A stretch of DNA of 64,000 nucleotides from Anoxybacillus tengchongensis (GTDB lineage: Bacteria > Bacillota > Bacilli > Bacillales > Anoxybacillaceae). Position 1 is the first letter of the stretch, and each line of letters starts with the position of its first letter. Shown here piece by piece: positions 28,975-38,681 of the stretch. The notes beneath the pieces are model-generated. The model searched no databases. It was not told the DNA's origin and saw only the letters and a program-made list of their open reading frames with translations. Where the stretch lies: assembly GCF_014201585.1 (NCBI RefSeq), contig NZ_JACHES010000006.1, positions 62,001 to 126,000 on the forward strand, in the 5' to 3' direction. A program made the translations under genes and the position numbers.

Positions 28975-29072
28975 AGAACATTTGTTTGTATACATAATAA
29001 CGGGAACTTTTGTTCGTGTCAACTATTTTTTCGAACTTATGTTTGTATTAATGTACAAAATTATGTTATAAT
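28975..29072. promoter_or_regulatory. yneA/lexA divergent control region with three LexA boxes
   Basis: Against the Bacillus LexA consensus CGAACNNNNGTTCG, three matches appear: CGAACTTATGTTTG at 29032-29045 (9 of 10 fixed bases), GGAACTTTTGTTCG at 29003-29016 (9 of 10) and AGAACATTTGTTTG at 28975-28988 (8 of 10). The lexA promoter is TTGTAT (29043-29048), an 18-base spacer and TATAAT (29067-29072), so the first box overlaps its -35. Confidence 0.85.
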
Positions 29073-29104
29073 ATGGACAAAGATTGAAAAGGAAGAGGTG
29101 CATA

Positions 29105-29725
29105 ATGATGACGAAATTGTCAAAACGGCAACAACAAATTTTGGACTTTATTAAACAAGAAGTGCGTACAAAAGGGTATCCACCGTCAGTAAGAGAAATC
29201 GGCGAAGCAGTTGGTTTAGCCTCGAGTTCTACCGTCCACGGACATTTAGCTCGTTTAGAAAGTAAAGGCTTCATCCGACGCGACCCTACAAAACCTCGAG
29301 CTATTGAGATTTTGGACGAGCACGAATCCATCCCAAAAACCAATGTCATCAATGTTCCGATCGTTGGAAAAGTCACAGCCGGACAACCAATTACTGCAAT
29401 TGAAAACATTGAAGAATATTTCCCTCTTCCAGAACGGTTCGTCTCACCAGATGATCAAGTATTTATGCTACAAATTGTCGGAGAAAGCATGATTGAAGCC
29501 GGTATTTTAGACGGAGACTATGTGATCGTTCGTCAACAACAAACCGCTAATAATGGGGATATCGTTGTAGCGATGACTGAAGATCATGAGGCGACAGTGA
29601 AGCGATTTTTTAAAGAAAAAGATTATATCCGTTTGCAACCCGAAAATTCAGCGATGGAACCAATTATTGTTCAAAATGCTACAATTTTAGGGAAAGTCAT
29701 AGGTGTATATCGTGCCATTTATTAA
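29105..29725 (+). CDS. lexA: LexA SOS repressor
   Basis: 206 residues. A winged helix-turn-helix (residues 1-67) contains [24 protein letters not shown]. The self-cleavage bond is Ala-Gly in KVTAGQPI (about residue 92), the catalytic Ser is in VGESMIEAG (about 128) and the Lys in EATVKRFF (about 166). RecA filaments trigger autoproteolysis and induce SOS genes. ATG at 29105 follows GGAAGAGG; the codon before the next Met is equally possible. Confidence 0.97.
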   Translation: MMTKLSKRQQQILDFIKQEVRTKGYPPSVREIGEAVGLASSSTVHGHLARLESKGFIRRDPTKPRAIEILDEHESIPKTNVINVPIVGKVTAGQPITAIENIEEYFPLPERFVSPDDQVFMLQIVGESMIEAGILDGDYVIVRQQQTANNGDIVVAMTEDHEATVKRFFKEKDYIRLQPENSAMEPIIVQNATILGKVIGVYRAIY

Positions 29726-29737
29726 AAAAGGAAACAT

Positions 29738-29772
29738 AAAAAAGCTAACGGAAAAACCGTTAGCTTTTTTTA
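29738..29772. terminator. Bidirectional terminator, lexA and glnA
   Basis: AAAAAGCTAACGG and CCGTTAGCTTTTT form a 13-bp stem followed by T runs on both strands. Confidence 0.9.
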
Positions 29773-31104
29773 GTAAAGGCTCATATATTGCTCACGTTCC
29801 CATGGGTGTACCGCTGTGCGGAACATATCCCACTCAATTTCTTTCGCTTCGACAAAGTGCTCGAATAAATGTTTACCAAGCGCGTTAACAATTACTTCAT
29901 CCGATTTTAAGTTTTGAAGCGCTTCTGCTAATGTTGCAGGTAAGTCAACAATACCTTCTTCTAAGCGTTCCTCCTTTGTCATCACATAAATATTGCGATC
30001 GACTGGTGCAGGAGGTGTTAATTTATTTTTGATTCCATCTAATCCAGCTGCCAATAATACAGCCATCGCTAAATATGGGTTTGCCGCAGGGTCTACACTG
30101 CGCACTTCAATGCGCGTACTCATGCCACGTGACGCAGGAATGCGAATAAGTGGGCTCCGGTTGCGTGCTGACCAAGCAACGTAACAAGGTGCCTCATATC
30201 CTGGTACAAGTCGCTTATACGAGTTCACCGTCGGGTTTGTTACTGCTGTAAAGTTTGGCGCATGCTTTAACACACCTGCGATAAACTGCAATGCTGTTTC
30301 GCTTAATTGCAATCGACCGTTTGGATCAAAGAAAGCATTTTCACCATTTTTAAAGAGCGATAAGTTACAATGCATGCCTGAACCATTCACGCCAAAAAGC
30401 GGTTTTGGCATAAATGTCGCATGTAAACCGTGTTTACGTGCAACTGTTTTTACGACAAGTTTAAATGTTTGAATATCGTCGCATGCTTTTACAGCATTCG
30501 CATACTTGAAGTCAATTTCATGTTGCCCTGGTGCAACTTCATGATGGGATGCTTCGATTTCAAATCCCATCTCCTCTAACTCTAGTACAATATCGCGTCG
30601 GCAGTTTTCACCTAAATCCGTTGGTGCTAAGTCAAAGTAACCGCCATTATCGTTTAACTCTAACGTCGGCTCTCCTTTTTCATCTAACTTAAATAAGAAA
30701 AATTCCGGCTCTGGACCTAAATTAAACTCTGTAAATCCGAGCTCCTCCATCTCTTTTAATACACGTTTTAAGTTATAACGTGGACACCCTTCAAATGGCG
30801 TACCATCTGGATTGTAAATATCACAAATAAAACGTGCCACTTTTCCTTTTTCTGCTGTCCACGGAAAGATCACAAATGTATCTAAATCTGGGTATAAATA
30901 CATATCAGACTCTTCGATACGAACAAATCCTTCGATTGATGATCCGTCAAACATCATTTTATTATCGAGCGCCTTTTGTAATTGACTAACTGGAATTTCC
31001 ACATTTTTAATCGTGCCGAGAATGTCTGTAAACTGCAAACGAATATACTTTACATTCTCTTCCTTAACAATACGAAAAATGTCTTCTTTCGTGTACTTAG
31101 CCAT
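29770..31104 (-). CDS. glnA: Glutamine synthetase, type I
   Basis: 444 residues, the GSI-alpha size of Bacillus. It makes glutamine from glutamate, ammonia and ATP. The N-terminal beta-grasp region has [19 protein letters not shown]; the catalytic domain has [30 protein letters not shown] and the ATP segment [20 protein letters not shown]. In B. subtilis the feedback-inhibited enzyme also controls GlnR and TnrA. ATG at 31104 follows GGGGGAGGAAT. It lies 54 bases below glnR in a bicistronic operon. Confidence 0.97.
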   Translation of the reverse strand: MAKYTKEDIFRIVKEENVKYIRLQFTDILGTIKNVEIPVSQLQKALDNKMMFDGSSIEGFVRIEESDMYLYPDLDTFVIFPWTAEKGKVARFICDIYNPDGTPFEGCPRYNLKRVLKEMEELGFTEFNLGPEPEFFLFKLDEKGEPTLELNDNGGYFDLAPTDLGENCRRDIVLELEEMGFEIEASHHEVAPGQHEIDFKYANAVKACDDIQTFKLVVKTVARKHGLHATFMPKPLFGVNGSGMHCNLSLFKNGENAFFDPNGRLQLSETALQFIAGVLKHAPNFTAVTNPTVNSYKRLVPGYEAPCYVAWSARNRSPLIRIPASRGMSTRIEVRSVDPAANPYLAMAVLLAAGLDGIKNKLTPPAPVDRNIYVMTKEERLEEGIVDLPATLAEALQNLKSDEVIVNALGKHLFEHFVEAKEIEWDMFRTAVHPWEREQYMSLY

Positions 31105-31158
31105 ACATATTCCTCCCCCAAAATGAAAAAGATCATTTATGTTAAAAAACATAAATTT

Positions 31159-31563
31159 TTAGTGAAAAAAGCGAGCAATATCTCCTTGACGAAGCGATGC
31201 CCGATTAAAACGGCCGGCTTGCATCAACTCGGCACGCAACAGTTTGCGCAACTCCGCTTCGGACAAATCTTGTTTCATCACTTTCGGTGCAACAGATGGC
31301 GTTGTTTCCATATGTTGTTGTTGACGCGAAGCAAAAATTTGTTTAATACCTGCTAAATTAACACCTTGCTCGATTAAATCTTTAATTTCAAGCAAACGAT
31401 CCACGTCATTAAACGAAAATAATCGGCGGTTACCTTCTGTCCGAGCAGGTGAAACAAGACCGTGTTCCTCATAATAACGAATTTGTCGCGCTGATAAATC
31501 TGTTAATTGCATAACGATGCCCATTGGAAATAACGGCATGGAGCGACGAATGTGACTATTCAT
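31159..31563 (-). CDS. glnR: MerR-family nitrogen repressor GlnR
   Basis: 134 residues. The MerR-type winged helix (about 10-80) has [35 protein letters not shown]. The C-terminal tail is the region through which feedback-inhibited glutamine synthetase activates DNA binding in B. subtilis. GlnR represses glnRA and other genes under nitrogen excess. AAGGAGGGG precedes the ATG at 31563. Two GlnR/TnrA boxes lie upstream. Confidence 0.95.
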   Translation of the reverse strand: MNSHIRRSMPLFPMGIVMQLTDLSARQIRYYEEHGLVSPARTEGNRRLFSFNDVDRLLEIKDLIEQGVNLAGIKQIFASRQQQHMETTPSVAPKVMKQDLSEAELRKLLRAELMQAGRFNRASLRQGDIARFFH

Positions 31564-31594
31564 GTCGACCCCTCCTTACGTAATACGTATTTTC

Positions 31595-31645
31595 ATTTTA
31601 TTCTATGTCACTTTATATGTCAATGATATGTTATATTTTATCACA
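31595..31645 (-). promoter_or_regulatory. glnRA promoter with GlnR/TnrA boxes
   Basis: On the minus strand TTGACA (31618-31623), a 17-base spacer and TAAAAT (31595-31600) form the promoter. TGTTATATTTTATCACA at 31629-31645 fits TGTNAN7TNACA perfectly. TGTCACTTTATATGTCA at 31606-31622 over the promoter fits at 7 of 8 fixed bases. Two sites in this arrangement match B. subtilis glnRA. Confidence 0.85.
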
Positions 31646-31663
31646 TATTTTTTCTGAAAGATT

Positions 31664-32932
31664 TTATAATTGAATCAATTGTTTTTCAAGCAATCGATCA
31701 ATCGCCATACACACAGCAATTTTTACATGTGAATACGTTAATCCGCCTTGCACATACGCCACATAAGGCGGCCGAATTGGCCCATCAGCTGATAATTCAA
31801 TGCTTGCACCTTGTACAAACGTTCCTGCGGCCATAATGACGTCATCTTCATAGCCTGGCATGTAGTTTGGATATGGCGTAAAATGCGAATTGACAGGAGA
31901 CGCAAATTGAATCGCTTGACAAAATGCGATCATTTGTTCTGCATCGTCAAATTGCACAGATTGAATTAAATCGGTACGTGTTGCGTTCCATGTCGGATAC
32001 GTATTCATACCAATACGCTCAAGCATCGCCGCAGTAAAGACCGCACCTTTTAACGCTTGGCCGACAACATGTGGCGCTAAAAAAAAGCCCTGATACATCT
32101 CCTGCAAGCTGTACAGCGAGGCGCCTGCTTCCGCACCAATTCCCGGTGATGTCATCCGATACGCACACATTTCGATATATTCGCGTTTACCAACGAGATA
32201 TCCTCCTGTTTTCGCTAATCCGCCACCTGGATTTTTAATAAGCGAACCAGCAATTAAGTCTGCACCAACATGGCACGGTTCCTGCTCTTCGACAAATTCT
32301 CCATAACAGTTATCGACGAACACGACGACGTCTTGTTTGATTGCTTTGACAAAATCAATCATCTCTTTTATTTCAGCAATAGTAAACGACGGACGAGGGT
32401 CATATCCTTTCGAGCGTTGAATGCCGATCATTTTCGTCCGTTCGTTAATCGCTTGTTTCACCGCTGCAAAATCGACTTTCCCTTCAGTGGTCAGCGGAAC
32501 GCTCTGATAGCCGATATGGAACTCTTTTAACGAACCGATGCCTTTGCCACGAATACCGACGATTTCTTCGAGCGTATCGTATGGTTTGCCGGTAATATAT
32601 AATAGTTCATCTCCCGGACGTAATACACCAAATAAGGCAATTGTAATCGCATGCGTGCCAGAAATAATTTGTGGACGAACGAGCGCCCTTTCTCCTCCGA
32701 ATACGTCGGCATACACTTTTTCGAGCGTATCACGTCCGATGTCATCATAGCCATATCCTGTCGATGGAATAAAATGCGCATCGCTTACCTGATGGTGGCG
32801 AAAGCTTTGTAATACACGATATTGATTGGAATCAATACGCTCATCAATCGCTTGATGAATCGGTGCAATTTGTGCTTCAATTTCTTTAACGAGCCTAGCA
32901 ATTTTTTCTCCATGTGTAAAATGCTGAAACAT
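31664..32932 (-). CDS. ynbB: PLP-dependent aluminium-resistance/methionine gamma-lyase family protein (YnbB)
   Basis: A 422-residue fold-type I PLP enzyme. The small-domain motif RPQIISGTHAITIALFG (about 81-97) resembles the phosphate cup. The PLP-pairing Asp lies in VFVDNCYGEF (about 205), and the Schiff-base lysine is in GSLIKNPGGGLAKTGGYL (about 235). Annotated relatives are called methionine gamma-lyase family or aluminium resistance protein, but the substrate is unproven. The hflX-ynbB-glnR-glnA order is that of B. subtilis. Confidence 0.88.
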   Translation of the reverse strand: MFQHFTHGEKIARLVKEIEAQIAPIHQAIDERIDSNQYRVLQSFRHHQVSDAHFIPSTGYGYDDIGRDTLEKVYADVFGGERALVRPQIISGTHAITIALFGVLRPGDELLYITGKPYDTLEEIVGIRGKGIGSLKEFHIGYQSVPLTTEGKVDFAAVKQAINERTKMIGIQRSKGYDPRPSFTIAEIKEMIDFVKAIKQDVVVFVDNCYGEFVEEQEPCHVGADLIAGSLIKNPGGGLAKTGGYLVGKREYIEMCAYRMTSPGIGAEAGASLYSLQEMYQGFFLAPHVVGQALKGAVFTAAMLERIGMNTYPTWNATRTDLIQSVQFDDAEQMIAFCQAIQFASPVNSHFTPYPNYMPGYEDDVIMAAGTFVQGASIELSADGPIRPPYVAYVQGGLTYSHVKIAVCMAIDRLLEKQLIQL

Positions 32933-32945
32933 AACAAAACCCTTT

Positions 32946-34199
32946 CTATTTACTGTATGTTCTTAGTTGTAACAAAAGTGGATGCTCTGGCAATAGGTAA
33001 CCGCTACATTCATACATACCACTTTGTTCATTGAAATGAATGTGTCGTACAATTGTTTCTGCTTTTAGCTGGGCGAGCAATTTTCCTGCAAACGCTGGAA
33101 TCGCCACATCGTAACGCTCCATCGCTTCTGTCATCTTTTCTTCAATAAAATTGCGCAAATTTTGAACATCTTGTTCATAAAACGCACTCACTAACATATA
33201 ATCGGTCTTCGGGCTTGGTACAAAGCTTGGAAGAACGATGTCACGTTTGTTATATACCGTCGCCATTGGAATGTTTGTCGCTTCCAGCTCCTCAAGCAAA
33301 CGGTAAACGGTTTGTTCATGTTGAATATAGTCCGGATTTGACGAATCAACAATATGTAAAATCAAGTCGGCTTCTTTCACTTCTTCTAGCGTCGAACGAA
33401 ACGCCGCAACGAGCGTTGTCGGCAAGTCTTGAATAAACCCGACCGTGTCCGTCAAAAGCGTGGTATAGCCACTTGGTAACACCAGTTTCCTTGTGAGCGG
33501 GTCTAGTGTCGCGAACAATAAATTTTCTTCAAACGCATCCGCGTTCGTGAGCCGGTTAAAAAGCGTTGATTTCCCAGCGTTTGTGTAGCCGACTAGCGCG
33601 ATTTGAAACACCGCATTTCTCTTTCGTCGTTGGCGATACCGTCCGCGATGTTCAACGACCGCTTTTAGCTGCGCTTTAATTTCGTCGATGCGGCCGCGAA
33701 TATGACGACGGTCTGTTTCTAGTTTCGTTTCTCCCGGTCCTCTCGTTCCGATTCCACCGCCTAATCGAGAAAGTTCTACACCTTGTCCACTTAAGCGCGG
33801 CAAAATATATTGTAACTGAGCAAGCTCGACTTGCAATTTCCCTTCCCTTGAGCGAGCACGGCTTGCGAAAATGTCTAAAATAAGTTGCGTCCGATCAATG
33901 ACGCGTACGTGTAATAACTTCGTTAAGTTGCGGTTTTGGCTTGGTGACAATTCATCATTAAAAATAACGACATCTGGTTCAAGCTGTTCAACAAGCCGAA
34001 CAAGTTCTTCCACTTTTCCTTTACCGATATATGTCGCTGGATGAATCGTGTCCCGTTTTTGTGTAAGACTTATGACTACCTCACCGTTTGCGGTATGAAC
34101 GAGTGAAGCAAGCTCTTCTAGCGAATACGAGAACCTTTCATCATCAACGTGTGGTAATTGACACCCAACAATAATGACTCGCTCTTGTTTTTTTTGCAT
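32946..34199 (-). CDS. hflX: GTPase HflX
   Basis: 417 residues. An N-terminal ATP-binding HflX domain (about 1-195) has [20 protein letters not shown] and [18 protein letters not shown], followed by a G domain with GYTNAGKST (G1), DPLTRKL, DTVGFI (G3) and NKRD (G4). HflX binds the 50S ribosome and splits or rescues stalled ribosomes. It is B. subtilis YnbA. In that species spoVK is the next gene upstream; here a seven-gene block intervenes. Confidence 0.95.
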   Translation of the reverse strand: MQKKQERVIIVGCQLPHVDDERFSYSLEELASLVHTANGEVVISLTQKRDTIHPATYIGKGKVEELVRLVEQLEPDVVIFNDELSPSQNRNLTKLLHVRVIDRTQLILDIFASRARSREGKLQVELAQLQYILPRLSGQGVELSRLGGGIGTRGPGETKLETDRRHIRGRIDEIKAQLKAVVEHRGRYRQRRKRNAVFQIALVGYTNAGKSTLFNRLTNADAFEENLLFATLDPLTRKLVLPSGYTTLLTDTVGFIQDLPTTLVAAFRSTLEEVKEADLILHIVDSSNPDYIQHEQTVYRLLEELEATNIPMATVYNKRDIVLPSFVPSPKTDYMLVSAFYEQDVQNLRNFIEEKMTEAMERYDVAIPAFAGKLLAQLKAETIVRHIHFNEQSGMYECSGYLLPEHPLLLQLRTYSK

Positions 34200-34278
34200 A
34201 TTTTCCCTCTTTCCTGTTGAACGTCTGTTCTCATCATAACAAATCTTATGTAAAAGTGCTATGACTGAAAAATGATCG

Positions 34279-34307
34279 TTGATTTTTTCATATTTTATAC
34301 ATAAAAT
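34279..34307 (+). promoter_or_regulatory. Promoter of the TRIC-like gene
   Basis: TTGATT (34279-34284), a 17-base spacer and TAAAAT (34302-34307) lie 38 bases before the start. Confidence 0.6.
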
Positions 34308-34344
34308 TTTAACGTAATGTTACATTATAGAAAGGATTGCGAGA

Positions 34345-34953
34345 ATGACTTGGGAAGTATTAAGTATGATTGGTACCATTGCTTTTGCGATTAGTGGAGC
34401 TATTGTCGCTATGGAAGAGGAATACGATATTTTAGGTGTATACATCCTCGGAATTGTTACGGCATTTGGTGGCGGTGCTGTGCGCAACGTATTAATTGGT
34501 GTACCTGTATCTATTCTTTGGCAACAACAAACACTTTTTTTTATTGCATTTATTGCGATGACGATTGTCTATTTGTTTCCACAAAAAACGTTACCTCATT
34601 GGCAACGTTGGGGAAACTTTTTCGATGCCCTTGGACTTTCAGCCTTCGCCATTCAAGGGGCGCTGTATGCCGTTCAAATGAATCGTCCGCTAAGCGCAGT
34701 GATTGTTGCGGCTGTATTAACTGGGAGTGGTGGCGGAATGATTCGCGATATACTAGCCGGAAGAAAGCCTCTTGTATTACGTGATGAAATTTATGCTGTT
34801 TGGGCCATTGTAGCGGGGGTTGCTGTCGGAACGGGAATCGTACATTCTTCAGTTAGTTTGTATGTATTATTTGTTATCGTTGCAACTTTGCGCATTTTAT
34901 CTTATACATACAACTGGAAATTGCCGAATAAGTCATTGAAGGCGGAAAACTGA
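34345..34953 (+). CDS. TRIC-like/UPF0126 membrane protein
   Basis: 202 residues with seven predicted membrane helices in two repeats. Each repeat bears the family loop: GIVTAFGGGAVRNVLIG (about 33-49) and AVLTGSGGGMIRDILAGRKP (about 122-141). UPF0126 proteins are bacterial relatives of TRIC cation channels, though some have been proposed to carry amino acids. GAAAGGATTG precedes the ATG. Base composition resembles the flanking core genes, unlike the cluster to its right. Confidence 0.87.
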   Translation: MTWEVLSMIGTIAFAISGAIVAMEEEYDILGVYILGIVTAFGGGAVRNVLIGVPVSILWQQQTLFFIAFIAMTIVYLFPQKTLPHWQRWGNFFDALGLSAFAIQGALYAVQMNRPLSAVIVAAVLTGSGGGMIRDILAGRKPLVLRDEIYAVWAIVAGVAVGTGIVHSSVSLYVLFVIVATLRILSYTYNWKLPNKSLKAEN

Positions 34954-34958
34954 AACAG

Positions 34959-34995
34959 AGGGTGTCCCAAAAATAACGGGACACCTTTCTTATTA
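34959..34995 (+). terminator. Terminator of the TRIC-like gene
   Basis: GGTGTCCC and GGGACACC form an 8-bp stem around an A-rich loop, followed by TTTCTT. Confidence 0.75.
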
Positions 34996-35047
34996 CTTAT
35001 TACCATGCATACCATGAAACACCTTCATAAAACTGTGTCGTCCCTCA

Positions 35048-36201
35048 TTATTCTTCGCATCGTTCAACAATAGTCGCGGTTGCCATGCCGTGCCCAATGC
35101 AAATCGTTAATAATCCATAGCGTCCCTTTCGTCGTTCAAGTTCGTGAACGAGAGACGTCATGAGTTTCACACCCGTTGCCCCAAGCGGATGACCTAACGC
35201 AATCGCACCGCCGTTGACGTTTACTTTCGAAAGCGGCGCACCGATTTCTTTTTGCCAAGCAAGGACAACAGGAGCGAACGCTTCATTAATTTCAACAAGG
35301 TCGATATCGTCAATTGTAAGGTTCGCTTTTTGCAATATTTTTTCGTCGCCGGAATGACACCGTCCAACATGTACGTCGGATCGGAGCCGACGACTGTTTG
35401 AGCAACAATTTTTACTTTTGGTTTCAAACCAAGACAAAGCGCTGTTTCGCGCTCCATCAGTAGCACGGCCGCTGCGCCGTCGCTCATTTGACTTGCGTTT
35501 CCAGCTGTAATTTTTCCGTCTTGTTTAAAGACCGGCTTCAACGCTGCCAACGCTTCAAGCGATGTATCTTGGCGCGGTCCTTCATCGGCGGTTACGATGA
35601 TGTCGTTACCGTCTTGATCAATCCCACCTACTGGTACAATTTCTTCAGTGAAACGACCTTCTGCTTGCGCCCGAAGCGCCCGCTGGTGGCTTTCGTACGC
35701 ATATGCATCTAACTGTTCTCGTGTCAATCCGTATTTTTCGGCAATCAATTCAGCAGAAATGCCTTGGTGGACGAATTCGTATTTTTCATGGAGCGACGGT
35801 GGAATCGTCCGCTCGTTTCCATCGCTTAAAATCGGCACTTTCGTCATACTTTCCACACCAGCCGCAATCGTGATGTCCATATCGCCTGATTTAATTTCCT
35901 GCGCAGCGAAATGAAGCGCTTGCTGCCCCGAACCGCACATGCGGTTAATTTGCACTGCGGGCACGTCAACGGGAAAGCCTGCCTCAAGTGCCGCTAAACG
36001 CCCGATATTATATCCTTGCTCGCCAATCGGTGTCACGCATCCCATCACAATATCTTCAATCAACCGCTTTTCTACCTTAGCACGCTTCACGACTTCTTCA
36101 AGTACAATGGCCGCTAAATGCACCGGATGTTTGTCGCGAAATACCCCGTTTCGCTTGCCGACAGGAGTGCGTACCGCTTCAACAATGACCACTTCACGCA
36201 T
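35048..36201 (-). pseudogene. Acetyl-CoA acyltransferase (thiolase), frameshifted
   Basis: A thiolase split into two overlapping frames. The N-terminal part (from ATG 36201) has MREVVIVEAVRTPVGKRNG and the acyl-accepting Cys in NRMCGSGQQALHFAA. It runs out of frame after [11 protein letters not shown]. The remainder, in the other frame, has [21 protein letters not shown], the His in [14 protein letters not shown] and the second Cys in CIGHGMATA. Joined, they give about 384 residues, normal for the family. The break is at a run of six A (minus strand, 35338-35343) where seven would restore the frame. It may be real decay or a homopolymer sequencing error. Confidence 0.85.
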
Positions 36202-36215
36202 GCTTTTCCCTTCCT

Positions 36216-37061
36216 TCACTCATATGTGTAAAATCCTTTGCCTGTTTTTCGGCCGAGATGTCCTGCTTCAACGAGTTTTCGGAGCGTTTGTGGCGGGCGG
36301 AACCGATCGCCATATGCTTCTGTCATATTTTCGCTAGCCAATAACATCGTATCTAATCCGACTAAGTCGGCAAGTTCAAGCGGACCCATCGGGTAATTCA
36401 GCCCCAGGCGAATCGCCTTGTCAATATGTTCCGCAGAAGCGACTCCTTCTTCGTACATGCGAATACATTCCAACATATGCGCAGCTAGCGCCCGCGTCGT
36501 CACAAATCCCTGCATATCTTTTACAATGACTGTTTCTTTGCCGATAGATTCCGATAGTTGCTGAATCGCTTCAATCGTTTGTTCAGATGTCGCCACACCT
36601 TTGACGATCTCAATGAGTTTCATGACTGGAGCCGGATTAAACCAATGCATGCCGACGACTTGGCTCGGACGCTTCGTCGCCGCAGCAATCGCCGTGACGC
36701 TTAATTCCGACGTATTTGTCGCTAAAATCGCTTCTCGTTTCGCGTAACGATCAAGCTGTTCAAATACTTGTTTTTTGAGCGGCAAATGTTCTGGCACCGC
36801 TTCGATGACAACGTCCGCCGCTTTCACTGCTTCTTGCAAGTTCGTTTCGGTTTGAATGCGTGAAAGAATAGCCGTTGCCTCTTGTTCTTGTAGTTTGCTA
36901 GCTTTTACAAAACGAGAAACGCTTTTTTGAATGGATTGCATTCCTTTTTCAAGCGCTTCATCAGAAATATCGTATAAATAAACTGTTTTTCCGCCCATCG
37001 CTAATGACTGGGCGATGCCGCTTCCCATTAAGCCAGCACCAATCACCGCAATTGTTTGCAT
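36216..37061 (-). CDS. 3-hydroxyacyl-CoA (3-hydroxybutyryl-CoA) dehydrogenase
   Basis: 281 residues. The N-terminal Rossmann fold begins TIAVIGAGLMGSGIAQSLA, binding NAD. The catalytic His is in GMHWFNPAPVMKLIEIV (about residue 137), and the C-terminal helical domain has LNYPMGPLELADLVGLD. It oxidises 3-hydroxyacyl-CoA in beta-oxidation, or works in the reverse direction in butyrate-type metabolism. ATG at 37061 follows a GGGGGGAG site. It is next to the thiolase and below an acyl-CoA ligase, within a G+C-rich catabolic cluster. Confidence 0.93.
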   Translation of the reverse strand: MQTIAVIGAGLMGSGIAQSLAMGGKTVYLYDISDEALEKGMQSIQKSVSRFVKASKLQEQEATAILSRIQTETNLQEAVKAADVVIEAVPEHLPLKKQVFEQLDRYAKREAILATNTSELSVTAIAAATKRPSQVVGMHWFNPAPVMKLIEIVKGVATSEQTIEAIQQLSESIGKETVIVKDMQGFVTTRALAAHMLECIRMYEEGVASAEHIDKAIRLGLNYPMGPLELADLVGLDTMLLASENMTEAYGDRFRPPQTLRKLVEAGHLGRKTGKGFYTYE

Positions 37062-37073
37062 CCCCACTCCCCC

Positions 37074-38681
37074 CTATTGAACGTTTGTAAAATAATCGCG
37101 CAGTTGTTCACGTAATTTCATTTTTAAAAATTTTCCGACACTCGTTTTCGGAATTTCGCTCATGAAGACGATGTCATCTGGCAGCCACCATTTCGCAAAT
37201 TGCGGACGTAAAAACTCGTATAGCTCCTCTTTTGTCACATGCTTTCCTTCTTTCACTACGACGCATGCGATCGGGCGCTCTTGCCATTGTGGATGCGGCA
37301 CGGCAACAACCGCCGCTTCAAACACCGCTTCATGCGCCATCAATGCATTTTCTAAATCGACAGACGAAATCCATTCTCCACCGCTTTTAATGACGTCTTT
37401 TGTCCGGTCCACAATTTTAATAAACCCTTCTTCATCTACTGTCACGACATCGCCTGTATAGAGCCATCCGTCGCGAAACGCGTCTTTGCTTCGCTCATCA
37501 TTATAATATTCATCGGCAATCCACGGACCGCGCAAGCATAGTTCGCCCATTTCCGTTCCGTCCCACGCCACTTCGCCGTCTTTGCCAATTACTTTCATTT
37601 CTACCCCAGGGACAAGAAATCCTTGCTTCGCACGAATGTCCATTTTTTCTTCGTTCGATACGTGCTGCTGGTAGCTTTTGAGGCGCGACAAGACGACAAG
37701 TGGACTCGTTTCCGTCATGCCGTAGGCGTGTACGAACGGGATGCCGTATTTTTCTTCAAAGGCGCGAATCATTCCTTTCGGTGCTGCTGAACCGCCGCAT
37801 AAAATGCGCGTTACGCTGCGTAAATCGTATGTGCCTCTCTCCAACTCGTTCAATAACCCAAGCCAAACAGTCGGCACACCGGCAGCAAGCGTCACTTTCT
37901 CTTGTTCCATCAGCTCGGCTAATATTTTCGGCGTAAATGCCGCCCCCGGCATGACAAGCGTCGTCCCGAACCAAACCGCCGCAAACGGCAAACCCCACGC
38001 ATTCGCATGAAACATCGGAACAACTGGCAGCGCCACATCCGATTCCGATAACGCCGCGCTATCGGCAAGCCCAAGCGCCATGCTATGGAGAACGATGCCG
38101 CGATGGGAATATAACACGCCCTTCGGATTTCCGGTTGTTGCGGACGTATAGCACATGCCAGCAGGGTGATGTTCGTCGATGTCTTTAACAAACGAAATCG
38201 GTTCGGCTTGTTGCAGCAACTGTTCATAATGATAAACGGGCGCAAGCGTCGTCTTCGGAAGCGTCGGTTCATCGGTCATAATGATAAACGCCTCGACGTT
38301 TATTTCGTTTTTCACCCGTTCAATGAGCGGCAATAAATCGTCGTCAATCAATAGCACGCGGTCGTTGGCGTGGTTAATAATATAGGCGATATGTTGCGGC
38401 GACAGGCGAATGTTAATCGTATGCAACACCGCCCCGATACCCGGAATGGCAAAATACGCTTCTAAATGGCGATGATGGTTCCACGCGAACGTGCCGACGC
38501 GGTCTCCTGTATTGACACCAAGCGCTCGCAGTGCACTAGCAAGCTTTCTCGTCCGCTCGCCAATTTCTTTATACGTATGGCGGACAATCCCGTTTTTCAT
38601 CCGCGAAATGACTTGTTTTTTCGGAAAAAACATTTCTGCCCGTTCAAGCATTGTCGCAATATTTAATGGAATGTTCATCAT
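37074..38681 (-). CDS. Acyl-CoA ligase, AMP-forming
   Basis: 535 residues of the ANL superfamily. The A3 P-loop is CYTSATTGNPKGVLYSH (about 177-193), A5 is HAYGMTETSPLV, A8 is YTGDVVTVDEEGFIKIVDRTKD, and the catalytic Lys is in PKTSVGKFLK at the C-terminus. It activates a fatty or related acid to acyl-AMP and then acyl-CoA. The sequence looks like the medium/long-chain ligase group (AlkK/FadD-like); exact chain length is not readable. It overlaps the CoA-transferase gene upstream by 38 bases. Confidence 0.92.
   Translation of the reverse strand: MMNIPLNIATMLERAEMFFPKKQVISRMKNGIVRHTYKEIGERTRKLASALRALGVNTGDRVGTFAWNHHRHLEAYFAIPGIGAVLHTINIRLSPQHIAYIINHANDRVLLIDDDLLPLIERVKNEINVEAFIIMTDEPTLPKTTLAPVYHYEQLLQQAEPISFVKDIDEHHPAGMCYTSATTGNPKGVLYSHRGIVLHSMALGLADSAALSESDVALPVVPMFHANAWGLPFAAVWFGTTLVMPGAAFTPKILAELMEQEKVTLAAGVPTVWLGLLNELERGTYDLRSVTRILCGGSAAPKGMIRAFEEKYGIPFVHAYGMTETSPLVVLSRLKSYQQHVSNEEKMDIRAKQGFLVPGVEMKVIGKDGEVAWDGTEMGELCLRGPWIADEYYNDERSKDAFRDGWLYTGDVVTVDEEGFIKIVDRTKDVIKSGGEWISSVDLENALMAHEAVFEAAVVAVPHPQWQERPIACVVVKEGKHVTKEELYEFLRPQFAKWWLPDDIVFMSEIPKTSVGKFLKMKLREQLRDYFTNVQ

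Noticed and set aside
34990-35047. Possible terminator after the thiolase
   Set aside because: The sequence has scattered partial symmetry only. The nearby 34959-34995 hairpin suits the plus-strand gene; its minus-strand side lacks a T run.
35939-36337. 132-codon plus-strand open frame across the thiolase/dehydrogenase border
   Set aside because: It is antisense to two well-supported genes, has no ribosome site and no recognisable protein pattern. It reflects the high G+C of the region.
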